A DNA stretch of 64,000 nt from Kaistia defluvii (GTDB lineage Bacteria; Pseudomonadota; Alphaproteobacteria; Rhizobiales; Kaistiaceae). Shown here piece by piece: positions 35,637-43,452 of this stretch. Under the pieces are notes generated by a model. It saw nothing but the letters and a program-made list of their open reading frames with translations, ran no database searches and was not told the origin of the DNA. The translations under genes were made by a program, and so were the position numbers. The DNA lies in NCBI RefSeq assembly GCF_026343955.1, contig NZ_JAPKNI010000005.1, positions 402,679 to 466,678 of the forward strand, in the 5' to 3' direction. Each line of letters opens with the position of its first letter. Position 1 is the stretch's first letter.

Positions 35637-37319
35637 ATGACTGCGATTCTTCTCTGGGTCGGGGCTGCGGCCATCCTGCTCGTGACCGAACGGCAAGGGA
35701 CGCGGCCGGCCTTCGCGCTGCTCGCCTTTGCGTTCCTGACCGCCTGTTGCCTGCTGGTGGTCGGAGACGAGGAACGGGCAACCCTCCTGGCCTTGATCCT
35801 GGCGCTCACCATCGTCGGCGCGTCCGCCGTCAAGCATCACCATAGCGGCATGAAGCTCGCGGTCGCGGATTTGGGCCTGACCTTCGCCGGCACCATTCCC
35901 TTCATGCTGCGGCAATACCGGCGCACGGCGACGCTGACCATCGCCGGGGCCGTCCTGCTCTTTCTCGCCGCGCTGGCGACGCTGGCACTGGTGCGCGGCG
36001 CCCCCTATCCCTTCACCTCCCGGCTTCTGATCCTCGGACTGACGGCGGTGGCGCTCTATGCGCTCTGGCGCGCGAATGGCGGCACGGCCTATCGAACCGA
36101 CGTGACGCAGCAGAAGCGCTTCTTCTCGTTCTTCATCGCTTCGCTGGTGGATGTCGCCAGTTGGTGGCCGACCGGCGGCCTGCGCATGCTGGACGTCGCC
36201 GCGACGCCGCTTCCCCTGGCCGCGCCGATCGCGGCACGCAGCGACATCCGGCCGGATATCATCGTCATCCAGCATGAATCGGTGTTCGACCCGCGCCTGT
36301 TCGGCCTGCCCGTGGACGACGGAATCGCGGAATTCCTGACGCCGAAGGATGCGCTCCACGGCACGCTGCATGTCGACATCTATGGCGGCGGATCCTGGCA
36401 GACGGAATTCAGCCTGCTGACGGGATTGTCCTCCGCCAGCTTCGGCCCCGATTCCTATTTCCTGTTCAAGAAAGGCGTTGGCCGCTTCCGCCACTCACTG
36501 CCGAGCGAACTCGCACAGCTCGGCTACCGCACCATGCTGTCGACCAGCTGCCGGCGCGAATTCATGAACTACAACGCCTTCTATGCCGGCATCGGCGTGG
36601 CGGAGCGCCTGTTTTCCGATGACTTTCCGCCCCCCTTCGATCTCGCCGCCTTCGAGGTCAACAATTCCGACGCCGCCTTTTTCGCGGCGACCCGGGGGGC
36701 GCTGGAGCGTTCGATCGACCACGACCCCGCTCCGCGCTTCCTGATGGCTCTCACCAATTTCAACCACGGGCCGCATGAGACGCGCCTGGTGCCCGCAGGC
36801 CGGTATGAGGCGGCGCGCCGCTTCGCCACCACCGCCCTGCCCGATGCGAACTACGGCGAATATTACGCCCGCATGACGGAGACGGCCGAGAGCTACGCGG
36901 CCTTCAAGGCAGCGCTGAAGCAACGCTATCCCGACCGGCCGATGCTGATCGTGCGCTATGGCGACCACCAGCCGACCCTGACGCGCGCCATCGAGGAGGC
37001 ACGCGGCATCGCTTCCGACGATCCGCGCCAGTTCGAGACCTTCTACGCGATCGAGGGCATCAACTTCGAACCGAAACTCGCCAGCGTGCCGGCGCGGCTG
37101 GACATCGCCATGCTGGGCACCGTCGCGCTGCAGGCCTCGGGCCTGCCGCTTGACGCCGTCTCCGCAACCCGTGCCAGTCTCATCGGCGAGTGCGGCGCGC
37201 TCTATATCGCAACGCCATCGGAGCGTAAGAACCGCTTTCACCGTGCGCTGATCGATCAGGGCCTGATCGAACTCGGCAGGACGACCCCGCAGGCCTCGGG
37301 CGTGCCCGAGCGGGCCTGA
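35637..37319 (+). CDS. LTA synthase/OpgB-type membrane sulfatase-family transferase
   Basis: This 560-residue protein has about six N-terminal membrane helices (residues 1-165) and a large periplasmic alkaline-phosphatase-like domain. Metal and catalytic residues are visible: HESVFDPRLFG (Glu), GGGSWQTEFSLLTG (Ser/Thr nucleophile region), LTNFNHGPHE and VRYGDHQP (Asp-His). LTA-synthase-type enzymes transfer phosphoglycerol from phosphatidylglycerol. In Gram-negatives, relatives (OpgB) decorate periplasmic glucans, so glucan or another envelope glycan is the likelier acceptor; teichoic acid is not expected. It follows the FemAB-like gene by 6 bases and precedes the HIT gene by 31. Confidence 0.82.
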   Translation: MTAILLWVGAAAILLVTERQGTRPAFALLAFAFLTACCLLVVGDEERATLLALILALTIVGASAVKHHHSGMKLAVADLGLTFAGTIPFMLRQYRRTATLTIAGAVLLFLAALATLALVRGAPYPFTSRLLILGLTAVALYALWRANGGTAYRTDVTQQKRFFSFFIASLVDVASWWPTGGLRMLDVAATPLPLAAPIAARSDIRPDIIVIQHESVFDPRLFGLPVDDGIAEFLTPKDALHGTLHVDIYGGGSWQTEFSLLTGLSSASFGPDSYFLFKKGVGRFRHSLPSELAQLGYRTMLSTSCRREFMNYNAFYAGIGVAERLFSDDFPPPFDLAAFEVNNSDAAFFAATRGALERSIDHDPAPRFLMALTNFNHGPHETRLVPAGRYEAARRFATTALPDANYGEYYARMTETAESYAAFKAALKQRYPDRPMLIVRYGDHQPTLTRAIEEARGIASDDPRQFETFYAIEGINFEPKLASVPARLDIAMLGTVALQASGLPLDAVSATRASLIGECGALYIATPSERKNRFHRALIDQGLIELGRTTPQASGVPERA

Positions 37320-37350
37320 CCGAACGGAACCACAACGACCGGAGATCCGC

Positions 37351-37779
37351 ATGACCCCGTATGACGACACCAACATCTTCGCCCGGATCCTGCGCGGCGA
37401 GATCCCGTCGCAACGCGTCTACGAGGACGCCGAGACGATCGCTTTCATGGATGTCATGCCGCAGGGCCCCGGCCACTTGCTCGTCCTGCCCAAGACGCCC
37501 TCGCGCAATATGCTCGACGCGGATCCGGCCGTGCTGGCGCGGCTGATCGCCATCGTGCAGAAGCTCGCCCGCGCCGCCAAGCGCGCCTTCGCGGCCGACG
37601 GCGTGACGGTCATGCAATTCAACGAGCCGGCCGCCGGCCAGACGGTCTTCCACCTGCATTTCCACATCATCCCGCGCTTCGAGGGCGAGCCGCTGCACCC
37701 GCATACGGGCGCGATGGAAAAGCCGGAAATCCTGGCCGAAAACGCCGAACGCGTGCGCACGGCGCTGGCAGCGGAATAA
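37351..37779 (+). CDS. HIT-family nucleotide-binding protein
   Basis: This 142-residue histidine-triad protein has the catalytic HxHxH in QTVFHLHFHIIPRF. The N-terminal DDTNIFARILRGEIPSQRVYEDAETIAFMDVMPQGPGHLLVLPK is typical of Hint-type enzymes. These hydrolyse purine nucleoside phosphoramidates. GGAG lies 6 bases before the ATG. It may be the last gene of the FemAB/LTA-synthase-like transcript, as only 31 bases separate them. The next gene downstream has its own ECF41-type promoter. Confidence 0.94.
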   Translation: MTPYDDTNIFARILRGEIPSQRVYEDAETIAFMDVMPQGPGHLLVLPKTPSRNMLDADPAVLARLIAIVQKLARAAKRAFAADGVTVMQFNEPAAGQTVFHLHFHIIPRFEGEPLHPHTGAMEKPEILAENAERVRTALAAE

Positions 37780-37793
37780 TTTCGCTCGGGTCG

Positions 37794-37820
37794 TGTCACA
37801 GATCCTGCGGCTGGCTCGTC
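37794..37820 (+). promoter_or_regulatory. ECF41-type sigma promoter
   Basis: TGTCACA (37794-37800), then exactly 16 bases, then CGTC (37817-37820), starting 14 bases after the HIT gene and ending 24 bases before the AhpD-like gene. As I recall it, this is the published consensus for ECF41 sigma factors (TGTCACA, 16-17 bases, CGTC), which drive their own linked carboxymuconolactone-decarboxylase-type gene. The sigma gene itself is the next gene. Confidence 0.82.
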
Positions 37821-37844
37821 TTACTCCGTCAACCAACGGAGACG

Positions 37845-38318
37845 ATGATGCACGAGAGACTGAACCCCTATATCGCTGCCCCCGACGCCGTGAAGGCGAT
37901 GCAGGAAACGAGCCTGAAGCTCGCGGCTTCCAGCATCGAGCACAGCCTGCAGGAACTGGTGAAGATCCGCGCCTCGCAGATCAATGGCTGCGCCAATTGC
38001 CTGCACATGCACACGGCCGACGCGCGCAAGCATGGCGAGACCGAGGAGCGGATCTATCTGCTCAGTGCCTGGCGTGAGTCGCTGCTCTACACGCCGCGAG
38101 AACGGGCAGCACTCGGCTGGACCGAAGCCCTGACGCTGATCGCCCAAACGCAGGCACCTGACGCCAACTATGAGGCCCTGAAGGCCGAGTTCACGCCAAA
38201 GGAACAGGTCGAGTTGACCTTGCTCATCGGCACGATCAACGCCTGGAACCGGCTTTCCGTCGGCTTCCGCACGGTGCATCCGAACGATCGCAAGCAGGCG
38301 GCGCGCCAGGCTGCCTGA
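37845..38318 (+). CDS. Carboxymuconolactone decarboxylase-family (AhpD-like) protein
   Basis: This 157-residue helical protein has the AhpD-type redox motif in IRASQINGCANCLHMHTADARKHGE (CxxC followed by His). That suggests thiol peroxidase or disulfide chemistry rather than muconolactone decarboxylation. It lies immediately upstream of the ECF41 sigma gene (69 bases) behind an ECF41-type promoter. That is the canonical genomic context in which this protein, or an oxidoreductase or epimerase, is the main target of the sigma factor. Two adjacent ATGs (37845 and 37848) are possible starts after GGAG. The substrate is unknown. Confidence 0.93.
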   Translation: MMHERLNPYIAAPDAVKAMQETSLKLAASSIEHSLQELVKIRASQINGCANCLHMHTADARKHGETEERIYLLSAWRESLLYTPRERAALGWTEALTLIAQTQAPDANYEALKAEFTPKEQVELTLLIGTINAWNRLSVGFRTVHPNDRKQAARQAA

Positions 38319-38387
38319 GCAACACCGCATCCGGATGGGTTCGCTCGGCGGCCCATCCGGCCGAAATCGATGGTCAGAGGGAGCGCA

Positions 38388-39290
38388 ATGGTCGACGCGT
38401 CGACGGCCGAGTTCGAACAGCACAGGCGATTTCTGACCGGCCTCGCCTATCGGATGCTGGGTTCGCTGGCGGATGCACAGGATATCGTCCAGGAAGCGTT
38501 TCTGCGGTGGCACGGCGCCGCGCCGTCCGGACTGGCGAGCCCGCGCGCCTGGCTCGGCAAGGTCGTGACGCGTCTCTGCCTCGACGCCATGAAGTCGGCA
38601 CGCGCGCGGCGTGAGACCTATGTGGGCCAATGGCTGCCGGAGCCGATCATCGAACCGATCGACGCTCCCCTGTACGCTGCCGCGGACGACCGCATCGATG
38701 CGCCCGTGGCGCTGATGCTGGCGCTCGAGCGCCTTTCGCCGCTCGAACGCGCCGCCTTCATCCTTCACGATATCTTCGAGATCGCATTCAAGGACGTCGC
38801 CGACGCGCTCCACCGGAGCGAAGCCGCGTGCCGTCAACTGCTGGTTCGCGCGCGGTCCCATGTCGGCGAGCCGAAACCCCGCTTCGAGGTCGACGCCGAG
38901 GAAGCGACCCGGCTGACCTCGGCCTTCTTCGCCGCGACCAATAGTGGCGACGCCACAGCGCTGCGCGATCTACTGGCGGATGCCGCCCGCCTGCACGGCG
39001 ACGGCGGAGGCAAGCGTCCTGCCACCTTGAACATCCTCTACGGCGCGGAAAAGATCGGCCGCTTCTTTGCCGGCCTCGCCCAGAAGCCGACAGCCCATCC
39101 GAACCCGATCTGGTCGGGACCGCTGCGCATCAACGGCTTGCCCGGCTTCGTGGCCATGGACCTGTTCGGCGCGCTCCAGGTGACCGCGCTGGAAATCGAG
39201 GATGGGCGGATCGGGGCCATCTACAGCATGCGCAATCCCGACAAGCTCGCCGGCGCCGAAGCCTTCCTGCCAGCCACCATCCATCCGTAA
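38388..39290 (+). CDS. ECF41-group RNA polymerase sigma factor with fused SnoaL-like domain
   Basis: This 300-residue protein has sigma region 2 (FLTGLAYRMLGSLADAQDIVQEAFLRW), region 4 (LSPLERAAFILHDIFEIAFKDVADALHRSEAACRQLLVRAR) and a C-terminal SnoaL/NTF2-like extension. The ECF41 diagnostic motifs are all present: WLPEP in the linker, DGGG (about 205-208) and NPDKL (about 283-287). In this group the extension replaces an anti-sigma factor and controls activity. The start at ATG 38388 has AGAGGGAG just upstream, better than ATG 38370. The upstream AhpD-like gene and promoter complete the module. The inducing signal is unknown. Confidence 0.95.
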   Translation: MVDASTAEFEQHRRFLTGLAYRMLGSLADAQDIVQEAFLRWHGAAPSGLASPRAWLGKVVTRLCLDAMKSARARRETYVGQWLPEPIIEPIDAPLYAAADDRIDAPVALMLALERLSPLERAAFILHDIFEIAFKDVADALHRSEAACRQLLVRARSHVGEPKPRFEVDAEEATRLTSAFFAATNSGDATALRDLLADAARLHGDGGGKRPATLNILYGAEKIGRFFAGLAQKPTAHPNPIWSGPLRINGLPGFVAMDLFGALQVTALEIEDGRIGAIYSMRNPDKLAGAEAFLPATIHP

Positions 39291-39322
39291 AAAAAGCGAG
39301 GCGCAGTTCTGCGCCCCGCTTT
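39288..39322 (-). terminator. Terminator after clpA
   Basis: A stem with one mismatch (39295-39305 with 39310-39320, loop GTTC) is followed on the minus strand by a run of seven T's. It lies 23 bases past the clpA stop and overlaps the end of the convergent sigma gene, which it may also serve. Confidence 0.82.
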
Positions 39323-39344
39323 CATCTCGTTCAGGCCGGACGGA

Positions 39345-41780
39345 TCATTCCGTCTTCAGGGGTACCTTGGGCACCAGCCCGCCACGCTTCGGCGGAGTCG
39401 GCGTCTCGGCGGCCGCCTTCTTGGCGCTGGCCGCCTTGCGGCGGGGCTTCGCCTTGGCCTTCGGCTCCTCGGGTTCGGGCTTCGGCGTCACCGGACCATC
39501 CTCGATCGGGTCGAGATGCAGGCCGGTTTCGCCGTTTTCCTTGGTCTCGACCGTGATCTTGACCGTACCGCCCTTGCGCAGCTTGCCGAACAGCACCTCG
39601 TCAGCCAGCGGCTGCTTGATGTACTGCTGGATCACGCGGCCAAGCGGGCGGGCGCCCATCTGCCGGTCGTAACCCTTGTGGGCCAGCCAATCGACCGCCT
39701 CGGGCGAGAGATCGAAGGTGACGCCGCGATCGGCCAACTGGGCCTCGAGCTGCAGCACGAACTTCTGCACGACATTGTGCACGACCTCGATCGGCAGATT
39801 GCCGAACTGGACGATCGCGTCGAGACGGTTGCGGAACTCCGGCGCGAACAGGCGGTTGATTGCCTCCTGGTCGTCGGGGTCGCGCGTCGTCGACTTGAAG
39901 CCGATGGCGGGCTTGGCGAGATCGGCCGCGCCGGCATTGGTGGTCATGATCAGGATGACGTTCCTGAAATCGACCTGCTTGCCGTTGTGGTCGGTCAACT
40001 TGCCGTGATCCATGACCTGCAACAGGATGTTGAACAGATCCGGATGCGCCTTCTCGATCTCGTCGAGCAGCAGCACGCAATGGGGATGCTGGTCCACGCC
40101 GTCGGTCAGCAGGCCGCCCTGGTCGAAGCCGACATAGCCCGGAGGCGCGCCGATCAGCCGCGAGACCGTGTGGCGCTCCATATATTCCGACATGTCGAAG
40201 CGGATCAGCTCGACGCCGAGGCTCGCCGCCAACTGCTTGGCGACTTCGGTCTTGCCGACGCCGGTCGGTCCGGCGAACAGATAGGAGCCGATCGGCTTCT
40301 CCGGTTCGCGCAGGCCGGCACGGGCCAGCTTGATCGCCGAGGTGACCTGGGCGATAGCGCTGTCCTGCCCGTACACGACGCGCTTCAGCGTCGTCTCCAG
40401 GCTCTTCAGCACTTCCTGGTCGTCCTTCGACACCGTCTTGGGCGGGATCCGCGCCATGGTGGCGATGGTGTCCTCGATCTCCTTGACGCCGATGGTCTTC
40501 TTCCGGCGGTTCTCCGGGATCAGCATCTGCGAGGCGCCGGTCTCGTCGATCACGTCGATCGCCTTGTCCGGCAGCTTGCGGTCATGGATGTAGCGGGCCG
40601 ACAGTTCGACCGCCGACTTGATCGCGTCATTGGTGTAGCGGACGCGGTGGAAGTCCTCGAAATAGGGCTTCAGCCCCTTCAGGATTTCAATCGCATCGGG
40701 AATCGTCGGCTCGTTGACGTCGATCTTCTGGAAGCGCCGGACGAGCGCCCGGTCCTTCTCGAAGAACTGCCGGTATTCCTTGTAGGTGGTCGAGCCGATG
40801 CAGCGGATCGCGCCGCCGGCCAAGGCCGGCTTCAGCAGGTTGGAGGCATCCATCGCCCCGCCCGACGTGGCGCCCGCACCGATGACGGTGTGGATCTCGT
40901 CGATGAACAGGATCGAACCCGGATATTCCTCGATCTCCTTGACGACCTGCTTCAGCCGCTCCTCGAAATCACCGCGATAGCGAGTCCCGGCGAGCAGCGT
41001 GCCCATGTCGAGCGAGAAGATGGTCGAACCGGCCAGCACGTCGGGGACATCGCCCTCGACGATGCGCTTGGCCAGGCCTTCGGCGATCGCGGTCTTGCCC
41101 ACGCCCGGGTCGCCGACGAAGAGCGGGTTGTTCTTCTGACGGCGGCAGAGGACCTGGATCGTGCGCGCGATTTCGATGTCGCGGCCGATCAGCGGGTCGA
41201 TCTTGCCCTTCTTCGCCTTCTCGTTGAGGTTGACGCAATACGCATCCAGAGCGTCGGCCTTCTTCTTGTTCTCCTCGCGGCTGTCGACCGTGGCGGCGTC
41301 ATCGTCGACGCCATGCACAGGCCGGCTCTCGCTCATGCCGGCGCGCTTGGCGATGCCGTGCGAGATGTAGTTGACCGCGTCGTAGCGGGTCATGTCCTGC
41401 TCCTGCAGGAAGTAGGCGGCATGGCTCTCGCGCTCGGCGAAGATCGCGACGAGCACGTTGGCGCCGGTGACCTCCTCACGGCCAGACGACTGCACATGGA
41501 TGACGGCGCGCTGGATGACGCGCTGGAACCCGGCGGTCGGCTTCGAGTCTTCCTCGGGGCCGTGCGCCAGATTGGCCAGTTCCGTGTCGATGTAGTCGAT
41601 AAGGCTGCGCTTCAGCATGTCGAGATCGACATTGCAGGCACGCATGACGGCAGCCGCGTCCTGATCTTCGATCAGAGCGAGCAGGAGATGTTCGAGTGTC
41701 GCGTATTCCTGATGGCGTTCGTTCGCGAAGGCGAGCGCCTGGTGGAGGGCCTTTTCGAGGCTTCGGGAGAATGACGGCAC
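39345..41780 (-). CDS. clpA: ATP-dependent Clp protease ATP-binding subunit ClpA
   Basis: This 811-residue AAA+ unfoldase feeds substrates to ClpP. It has a Clp_N double repeat ([35 protein letters not shown]), a first AAA domain (Walker [14 protein letters not shown], Walker [16 protein letters not shown]) and a second ([26 protein letters not shown]). The C-terminal D2-small region includes the ClpP-contact area. About 45 residues longer than E. coli ClpA, it ends in a Lys/Pro/Ala-rich tail ([20 protein letters not shown]) of unknown role. The start codon is GTG with GAGG upstream. It lies 9 bases behind clpS, so the two are one operon. Confidence 0.97.
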   Translation of the reverse strand: MPSFSRSLEKALHQALAFANERHQEYATLEHLLLALIEDQDAAAVMRACNVDLDMLKRSLIDYIDTELANLAHGPEEDSKPTAGFQRVIQRAVIHVQSSGREEVTGANVLVAIFAERESHAAYFLQEQDMTRYDAVNYISHGIAKRAGMSESRPVHGVDDDAATVDSREENKKKADALDAYCVNLNEKAKKGKIDPLIGRDIEIARTIQVLCRRQKNNPLFVGDPGVGKTAIAEGLAKRIVEGDVPDVLAGSTIFSLDMGTLLAGTRYRGDFEERLKQVVKEIEEYPGSILFIDEIHTVIGAGATSGGAMDASNLLKPALAGGAIRCIGSTTYKEYRQFFEKDRALVRRFQKIDVNEPTIPDAIEILKGLKPYFEDFHRVRYTNDAIKSAVELSARYIHDRKLPDKAIDVIDETGASQMLIPENRRKKTIGVKEIEDTIATMARIPPKTVSKDDQEVLKSLETTLKRVVYGQDSAIAQVTSAIKLARAGLREPEKPIGSYLFAGPTGVGKTEVAKQLAASLGVELIRFDMSEYMERHTVSRLIGAPPGYVGFDQGGLLTDGVDQHPHCVLLLDEIEKAHPDLFNILLQVMDHGKLTDHNGKQVDFRNVILIMTTNAGAADLAKPAIGFKSTTRDPDDQEAINRLFAPEFRNRLDAIVQFGNLPIEVVHNVVQKFVLQLEAQLADRGVTFDLSPEAVDWLAHKGYDRQMGARPLGRVIQQYIKQPLADEVLFGKLRKGGTVKITVETKENGETGLHLDPIEDGPVTPKPEPEEPKAKAKPRRKAASAKKAAAETPTPPKRGGLVPKVPLKTE

Positions 41781-41789
41781 GTTAGGACC

Positions 41790-42119
41790 TCACTTCCTTT
41801 CCATCACGCATTGCAGCGGATGTTGGTGTTTGCGCGCGAAATCCATCACCTGGGTGACCTTGGTCTCGGCCACTTCATAGGTGAAGACACCACACTCCCC
41901 CACACCATGCTGATGCACATGCAGCATGATCTGCGTCGCCTCTTCCCGGTTCTTGTTGAAGAACCGTTCGACGACATGCACGACGAATTCCATCGGCGTG
42001 TAGTCGTCGTTCAAAAGCAGAACGCGATACAGGTTCGGCCGTTTGATTTTCGGCCGTGTCTTGGTGACGACGCCAATGTCGTTGTCGCCATCATCGGAAC
42101 GACGAGGTTCTTTGCTCAT
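41790..42119 (-). CDS. clpS: ATP-dependent Clp protease adaptor ClpS
   Basis: This 109-residue adaptor hands N-degron substrates to ClpA. The core [48 protein letters not shown] contains the NDD-x-T-x-M-x-F substrate pocket and ClpA-contact His residues. The N-terminal about 25 residues are a flexible, charged extension ([14 protein letters not shown]). It is the first gene of the clpS-clpA operon. About 240 bases of non-coding DNA separate it from the divergent small gene at 42.36 kb, and I recognise no other gene there. Confidence 0.96.
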   Translation of the reverse strand: MSKEPRRSDDGDNDIGVVTKTRPKIKRPNLYRVLLLNDDYTPMEFVVHVVERFFNKNREEATQIMLHVHQHGVGECGVFTYEVAETKVTQVMDFARKHQHPLQCVMERK

Positions 42120-42357
42120 ATGGTTCGATCGATACGTCGCTAAAACGGAATCCTGCCGATAATCACGCTGCAGCGCAATCGCTCATTTCGAGGATCCGCG
42201 CTACCGCTCGCCAGACAGGCGGGAAGGTGTCGACGCTTTATATGGGGAGGCTTCTCACCGATGGAAGTGCAGCCGGCCCGACGCATGGACATCGCGCCAC
42301 TTTCGGTCCTATCTCAACCGGCCGGTCGCCCCCGACACGGAATGGATCGGAGCCTGA

Positions 42358-42597
42358 ATGGCCGTTACCACACAGTTCATCGTGCAGCCCTACCGCCTGA
42401 ACAAGCGCGGCAAGCTCGAAGCAGAGCCAGCCGTGGCAGCCAGTTCGGCGGAAAATGCGAAGCAGAGAGCGCAGAAGCTCTCGGACAGCCGCGCTGGCGT
42501 CATCGCCTTCCAGATCGCCGTCGATGCGGAGATGGGCGACTATGGCGAGCCGGTGACGCTGGCCCGCTACGGCACCCTCCCGGAGGAAATGGACTAG
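42358..42597 (+). CDS. Small conserved hypothetical protein
   Basis: This 79-residue soluble protein (MAVTTQFIVQPYRLNKRGKL...EEMD) has no motif I can name. GGAG lies 6 bases before the ATG and codon use looks like that of its neighbours, so it is probably a real gene. The FIVQPYRLNKRGKLEAE start and ENAKQRAQKLSDSRAGVIAFQIAVDAEMGDYGEP body suggest a small alpha/beta domain. I recall similar unannotated proteins in Rhizobiales. It stands alone, divergent from clpS, and shares a terminator region with the convergent phasin. Confidence 0.72.
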   Translation: MAVTTQFIVQPYRLNKRGKLEAEPAVAASSAENAKQRAQKLSDSRAGVIAFQIAVDAEMGDYGEPVTLARYGTLPEEMD

Positions 42598-42632
42598 CGG
42601 GCTACCGGGCCGGCAAGTGGGGCCACGCCAGC

Positions 42633-42658
42633 AAAAAGCCCGGCTCGAAGGCCGGGCT
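42633..42658 (-). terminator. Terminator after the phasin gene
   Basis: AGCCCGGC-(6)-GCCGGGCT (42637-42658) is followed on the minus strand by TTTTGC. It lies 24 bases past the phasin stop, between convergent genes. Confidence 0.78.
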
Positions 42659-42682
42659 CATAATTCCAGGAACGCCGACAGG

Positions 42683-43015
42683 CTAGCTCGGGAACTTTCC
42701 GAAAAGCCCTTCGAACGGCTTGTAGGCCTCGCGCGTCATTTCCGTCATCATCGAACTCAGCTTCGTCATCTGGCCGACATAGCCCTCATAGGCCGTCTTG
42801 ACGTATTCGCTCTGCGCCTCGACGGCCTTCTCGACACTGGTCGAGGACAGGATCTTCTCGAGCGCTGCCGAACCCGTCTCGAAGCTCTTCTTCGAATAGT
42901 CCGCCGCCTCGACGGCAATCGCCTGGAGGCCCTCGCTCATCGAACCGAAGCTCTTCATCGCGAGATCGATGCTTTCCTTGCTTGCCTTCTGCACGCCGTC
43001 GAAATTCTGGATCAA
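42683..43015 (-). CDS. Phasin-family protein
   Basis: This 110-residue amphipathic helical protein matches rhizobial phasins: IQNFDGVQKASKESIDLAMKSFGSMSEGLQAIAVEAADYSKKSFETG...AVEAQSEYVKTAYEGYVGQMTKLSSMMTEMTREAYKP. Phasins coat polyhydroxyalkanoate granules; some of this group act on stress proteins instead. I set the start at TTG 43015 because GGAGGG lies 6 bases upstream and the family begins with this IQNF segment. The longer frame has no homologous N-terminus. The gene is convergent with the small gene at 42.36 kb. No PHA synthase is nearby. A PhaR-like box lies upstream. Confidence 0.9.
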   Translation of the reverse strand: MIQNFDGVQKASKESIDLAMKSFGSMSEGLQAIAVEAADYSKKSFETGSAALEKILSSTSVEKAVEAQSEYVKTAYEGYVGQMTKLSSMMTEMTREAYKPFEGLFGKFPS

Positions 43016-43452
43016 AGAGAGGCCCTCCGCAGATAAACCCGCGCCATAGCAGGTTTCATATCGAGCACGTTCAGGCAGGGCAGGACTGAAGTCAAGAAAA
43101 TTTGCTGCACCGCACAATGCCAGGCTGGCAAGCGCGACGCTGCGGCATCCTGCGCAAGCCCCAAAACGGGACCCAAACCAGATCCGCAATTTTTACGGAT
43201 TCGTAACGGCGTTTCCTTAGCTTCCATTCATAAGGCCGGAAAGCGACGCCGAACTGGCGTGAGCACGCTTTCAGGGGCCGGGAATGGAAATCGGAAACGA
43301 AACTGCTGGCGGCCGCCATTTCGGTCTGTCGGCGGCAAAATTTCAGAACCGCCATTCCTGCCTCAAAAAAGTTCCGGTCTTGCGGTCAGTTGGTAATTGG
43401 GCACTGCCGGAGTTGACGCTCCGGTTCTGCGAGACGCGGAGAGATCACTCAC
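43016..43452. other. Divergent regulatory gap between phasin and D-Ala-D-Ala carboxypeptidase genes
   Basis: These 437 bases hold no convincing gene; frames through it belong to antisense or to the N-terminal extension of the phasin frame. It contains the TTGCTGC-type site at 43102 and a 6-bp hairpin, CCGGAG-TTGACG-CTCCGG (43407-43424), 29 bases before the carboxypeptidase start. The promoters of both genes must be here; I could not assign their boxes reliably. Confidence 0.5.
43102..43117. promoter_or_regulatory. Candidate PhaR-type binding site
   Basis: TTGCTGCACCGCACAA is a near palindrome (TTG-C-TGC / GCA-CAA around ACC) about 90 bases upstream of the phasin start. Alphaproteobacterial PhaR/AniA repressors bind TGC/GCA-rich palindromes upstream of phasin genes. 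The site is imperfect and the assignment is an inference. Confidence 0.42.

Noticed and set aside
35637..37319. Lipoteichoic acid synthesis
   Set aside because: The protein is LTA-synthase-like in architecture, but the organism is Gram-negative and no teichoic acid genes are present. An OpgB-like role is more plausible.
39516..41774. A 752-residue open frame antisense to clpA
   Set aside because: It mirrors the codon bias of clpA, has no domain of its own, and clpA is unambiguous.
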